Shown here: piece after piece, positions 13,126-14,766 of the stretch
How positions within the stretch are numbered: position 1 is the first letter of the stretch
Layout: each line of letters begins with the position of its first letter
Assembly (NCBI GenBank): GCA_947253135.1
Contig: CAMXYS010000029.1
Span: forward strand, 1 to 14,766
Direction: 5' to 3'
DNA length: 14,766 nt
Source: an uncultured Clostridia bacterium
Lineage (GTDB): Bacteria; Bacillota; Clostridia; Saccharofermentanales; Fastidiosipilaceae
Position numbers and translations under genes: made by a program
Notes under the pieces: generated by a model
Told to the model about the DNA's origin: nothing
The model's input: the letters and a program-made list of their open reading frames with translations, nothing else
Databases searched by the model: none

Positions 13126-14766
13126 ATGGATTTTTTTGAATATTTGGAAAGTGAGACAGGAGCTGAACCGGTGGGAGAGAGGGATCTGGCAGCAATTCAA
13201 AGAGAGTTGCTCGAGGGCCTAAATCCCGAGCAACAGACAGTGGTGCGTCATTTAGACGGGCCGCTTTTGGTACTGGCCGGTGCCGGTTCAGGCAAAACGA
13301 CTGCCATCACCCGCCGAATTGCCTGGCTCACTAAAGTGGAAGGGGTCAGCCCCTACCAAATTTTAGCCATAACTTTTACCAATAAGGCGGCTGCGGAAAT
13401 GAAGGAGCGAATTGAGCAGCTGGTGGGGGCTGAAGCTCAGAGTATGTGGATTGGCACCTTTCACTCAATGTTTGCCCGCCTGTTGCGCCGCCATGCGGAT
13501 CTATTGGGTTATGAGAGCAGTTTCAATATTATTGATACAGACGACCAAATGGCAATGGTGAAGCAGTGCCTGAATGATCTTAACCTCTCTTCTGACCGCT
13601 ATAAACCGAGGGCTGTTTTAAGCACGATCAGCAATACCAAAAACCGGTTGGAAAATCCTGCCAATTACCGTAAGCGACAAGAAAAAAGCCCTTACGGCAA
13701 GGTGGTCAGCGAGGTCTGGGACCTCTATCAAGAGCGTCTGAAAACGAATAACGCTATGGATTTTGACGATATTCTTTTGAATATGGTCACCTTGCTGAGT
13801 GAATTTCCGGACGTGCGCCGGCACTACCAAGACCGGTTTCGCTACATTTTGGTGGACGAGTATCAAGATACCAACGGCGCCCAGTACGAGGCCGTACGTT
13901 TGCTGGCAGAAGCTTATCGGAATATCTGCGTGGTTGGAGATGATGACCAGTCCATCTATTCTTTTCGAGGAGCGGATATCAGCAATATATTAAATTTTGA
14001 AAAAGATTATCCGACTTGTAAAACAGTGCGACTGGAGCAAAATTACCGGTCGACCGGTCGCATCTTAGCAGCTGCCAACCATGTCATCGCCCACAATGTC
14101 GGACGGAAGGCGAAGACACTTTGGACTGGGGCCAAGCAGGGTGAGCACATCACCTACTATGTCGGCTACGATCAATTTGACGAGGCTCGCTATATAGCTG
14201 ATGAAATTGCCAGGCGAGTGCGTCAAAGTGACGGTGGTCTGACCTACCGCGACATTGCTGTTTTGTATAGAATGAATGCCTTGTCGCGCAATTTAGAAGG
14301 CGCTTTTAGAGACCATGGGATCCCCTATAGAATTTTTGGCGGCATGCGCTTCTACGACCGCCGTGAGATTAGAGACACAGTAGCCTATTTGCGTTTGATT
14401 CTGTACCCGGGCGACAACTTGTCTTTTGAACGAGTTGTCAATGTGCCTAAGCGTGGGATCGGCCAGACGACAGTCGAGCGCATTCGGGCCTTGGCAGACC
14501 GGGAACAGGTGACCAATATGGATATTTGTGCCGCCCCTGACCGGTATCCCGAGCTGGGCCGGGCGGCCGGAAAATTGCGGGCCTTTGCTGATTTGATCAA
14601 GCGTTTGCGGGCAGAGCTGGAGGCCGGGCAGAGAGACTTTCCTGCCTTTATCGAATTCGTGCAAAATGAGTCGGGGCTGGTTGAAAGCATCTTACAAGAA
14701 GATGCTAAAAGTAGAGAGGTCACAGTAGATCGGGTTGAAAACTTAAAAGAGCTGCTGTCCGATGCC
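13126..14766 (+). CDS. pcrA: ATP-dependent DNA helicase, PcrA/UvrD type (superfamily 1A), C-terminus outside window
   Basis: A 3'-5' SF1A helicase that unwinds DNA in repair and displaces recombination proteins; it acts on DNA in the cytosol. The 547 codons stay open to the window edge; full-length PcrA is about 720-740 residues, so the last quarter is missing. Seen in order: Q motif LNPEQQ (32-37), Walker A AGAGSGKT with K57, motif Ia TFTNKAAAEMKERI, IGTFHSMFARLLRRH, MDFDDIL, motif II DEYQDTN (D244, E245), motif III GDDDQSIYSFRGA, motif IV LEQNYRST, then the 2B-domain portion with VPKRGIGQTTVERI. The ATG at 13126 is chosen for AAGGAG nine bases upstream; an in-frame ATG at 13108 overlaps that site. 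The N-terminus carries about 20 acidic residues more than B. subtilis PcrA ahead of the Q motif. UvrD/Rep-type paralogues cannot be fully excluded. Confidence 0.93.
   Translation, partial: MDFFEYLESETGAEPVGERDLAAIQRELLEGLNPEQQTVVRHLDGPLLVLAGAGSGKTTAITRRIAWLTKVEGVSPYQILAITFTNKAAAEMKERIEQLVGAEAQSMWIGTFHSMFARLLRRHADLLGYESSFNIIDTDDQMAMVKQCLNDLNLSSDRYKPRAVLSTISNTKNRLENPANYRKRQEKSPYGKVVSEVWDLYQERLKTNNAMDFDDILLNMVTLLSEFPDVRRHYQDRFRYILVDEYQDTNGAQYEAVRLLAEAYRNICVVGDDDQSIYSFRGADISNILNFEKDYPTCKTVRLEQNYRSTGRILAAANHVIAHNVGRKAKTLWTGAKQGEHITYYVGYDQFDEARYIADEIARRVRQSDGGLTYRDIAVLYRMNALSRNLEGAFRDHGIPYRIFGGMRFYDRREIRDTVAYLRLILYPGDNLSFERVVNVPKRGIGQTTVERIRALADREQVTNMDICAAPDRYPELGRAAGKLRAFADLIKRLRAELEAGQRDFPAFIEFVQNESGLVESILQEDAKSREVTVDRVENLKELLSDA

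Overview
The window is a chromosomal segment that reads like a Bacillota (Firmicutes), probably clostridial, genome. The signs are strong AGGAGG-type ribosome binding sites, frequent GTG/TTG starts, a termination-type FMN riboswitch ahead of a ribD-ribE-ribBA-ribH operon, a fused RibBA, and a PcrA-type helicase. Base composition looks close to half G+C in genes, with AT-rich promoter regions. I cannot name the species. No insertion sequence, prophage, CRISPR array, tRNA or rRNA was seen.

Layout from left to right. The minus-strand 5' part of a HAD-family phosphatase leaves the left edge (1-450). A CNNM/CorC-type membrane protein with CBS domains follows on the plus strand (695-2128) and ends at a terminator with T-runs on both sides. 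A small unrecognised minus-strand gene of 66 codons (2278-2478) lies beyond it. A divergent promoter region (about 2540-2680) then starts a five-gene catabolic operon (2711-8836): uxuB, uxuA, uxaC, eda and kdgK. Next comes a consensus-like promoter, an FMN riboswitch with its terminator, and the riboflavin operon ribD, ribE, ribBA, ribH (8913-12861). A GC-rich structured element with a terminal T-run (12933-13001) closes that operon. The window ends inside a pcrA/uvrD helicase gene that begins at 13126.

How the genes work together. UxaC isomerises D-glucuronate to D-fructuronate, UxuB reduces it to D-mannonate, UxuA dehydrates that to 2-keto-3-deoxygluconate (KDG), KdgK phosphorylates KDG to KDPG, and Eda cleaves KDPG to pyruvate and glyceraldehyde-3-phosphate. 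The whole route from free glucuronate to central metabolism is therefore present, without a transporter or regulator gene in view. The rib operon encodes both branches of riboflavin synthesis (from GTP and from ribulose-5-phosphate) and is predicted to be shut off by FMN; only the pyrimidine-phosphate phosphatase step is missing from it.

Most of the window is ordinary and well explained. I did not find a convincing undescribed multi-gene system. The points most worth a second look are the orphan small gene at 2278-2478, a possible loop-loop structured RNA downstream of ribH, operator-like symmetries at the uxu promoter, and shifted or altered signature motifs in UxuB and KdgK.
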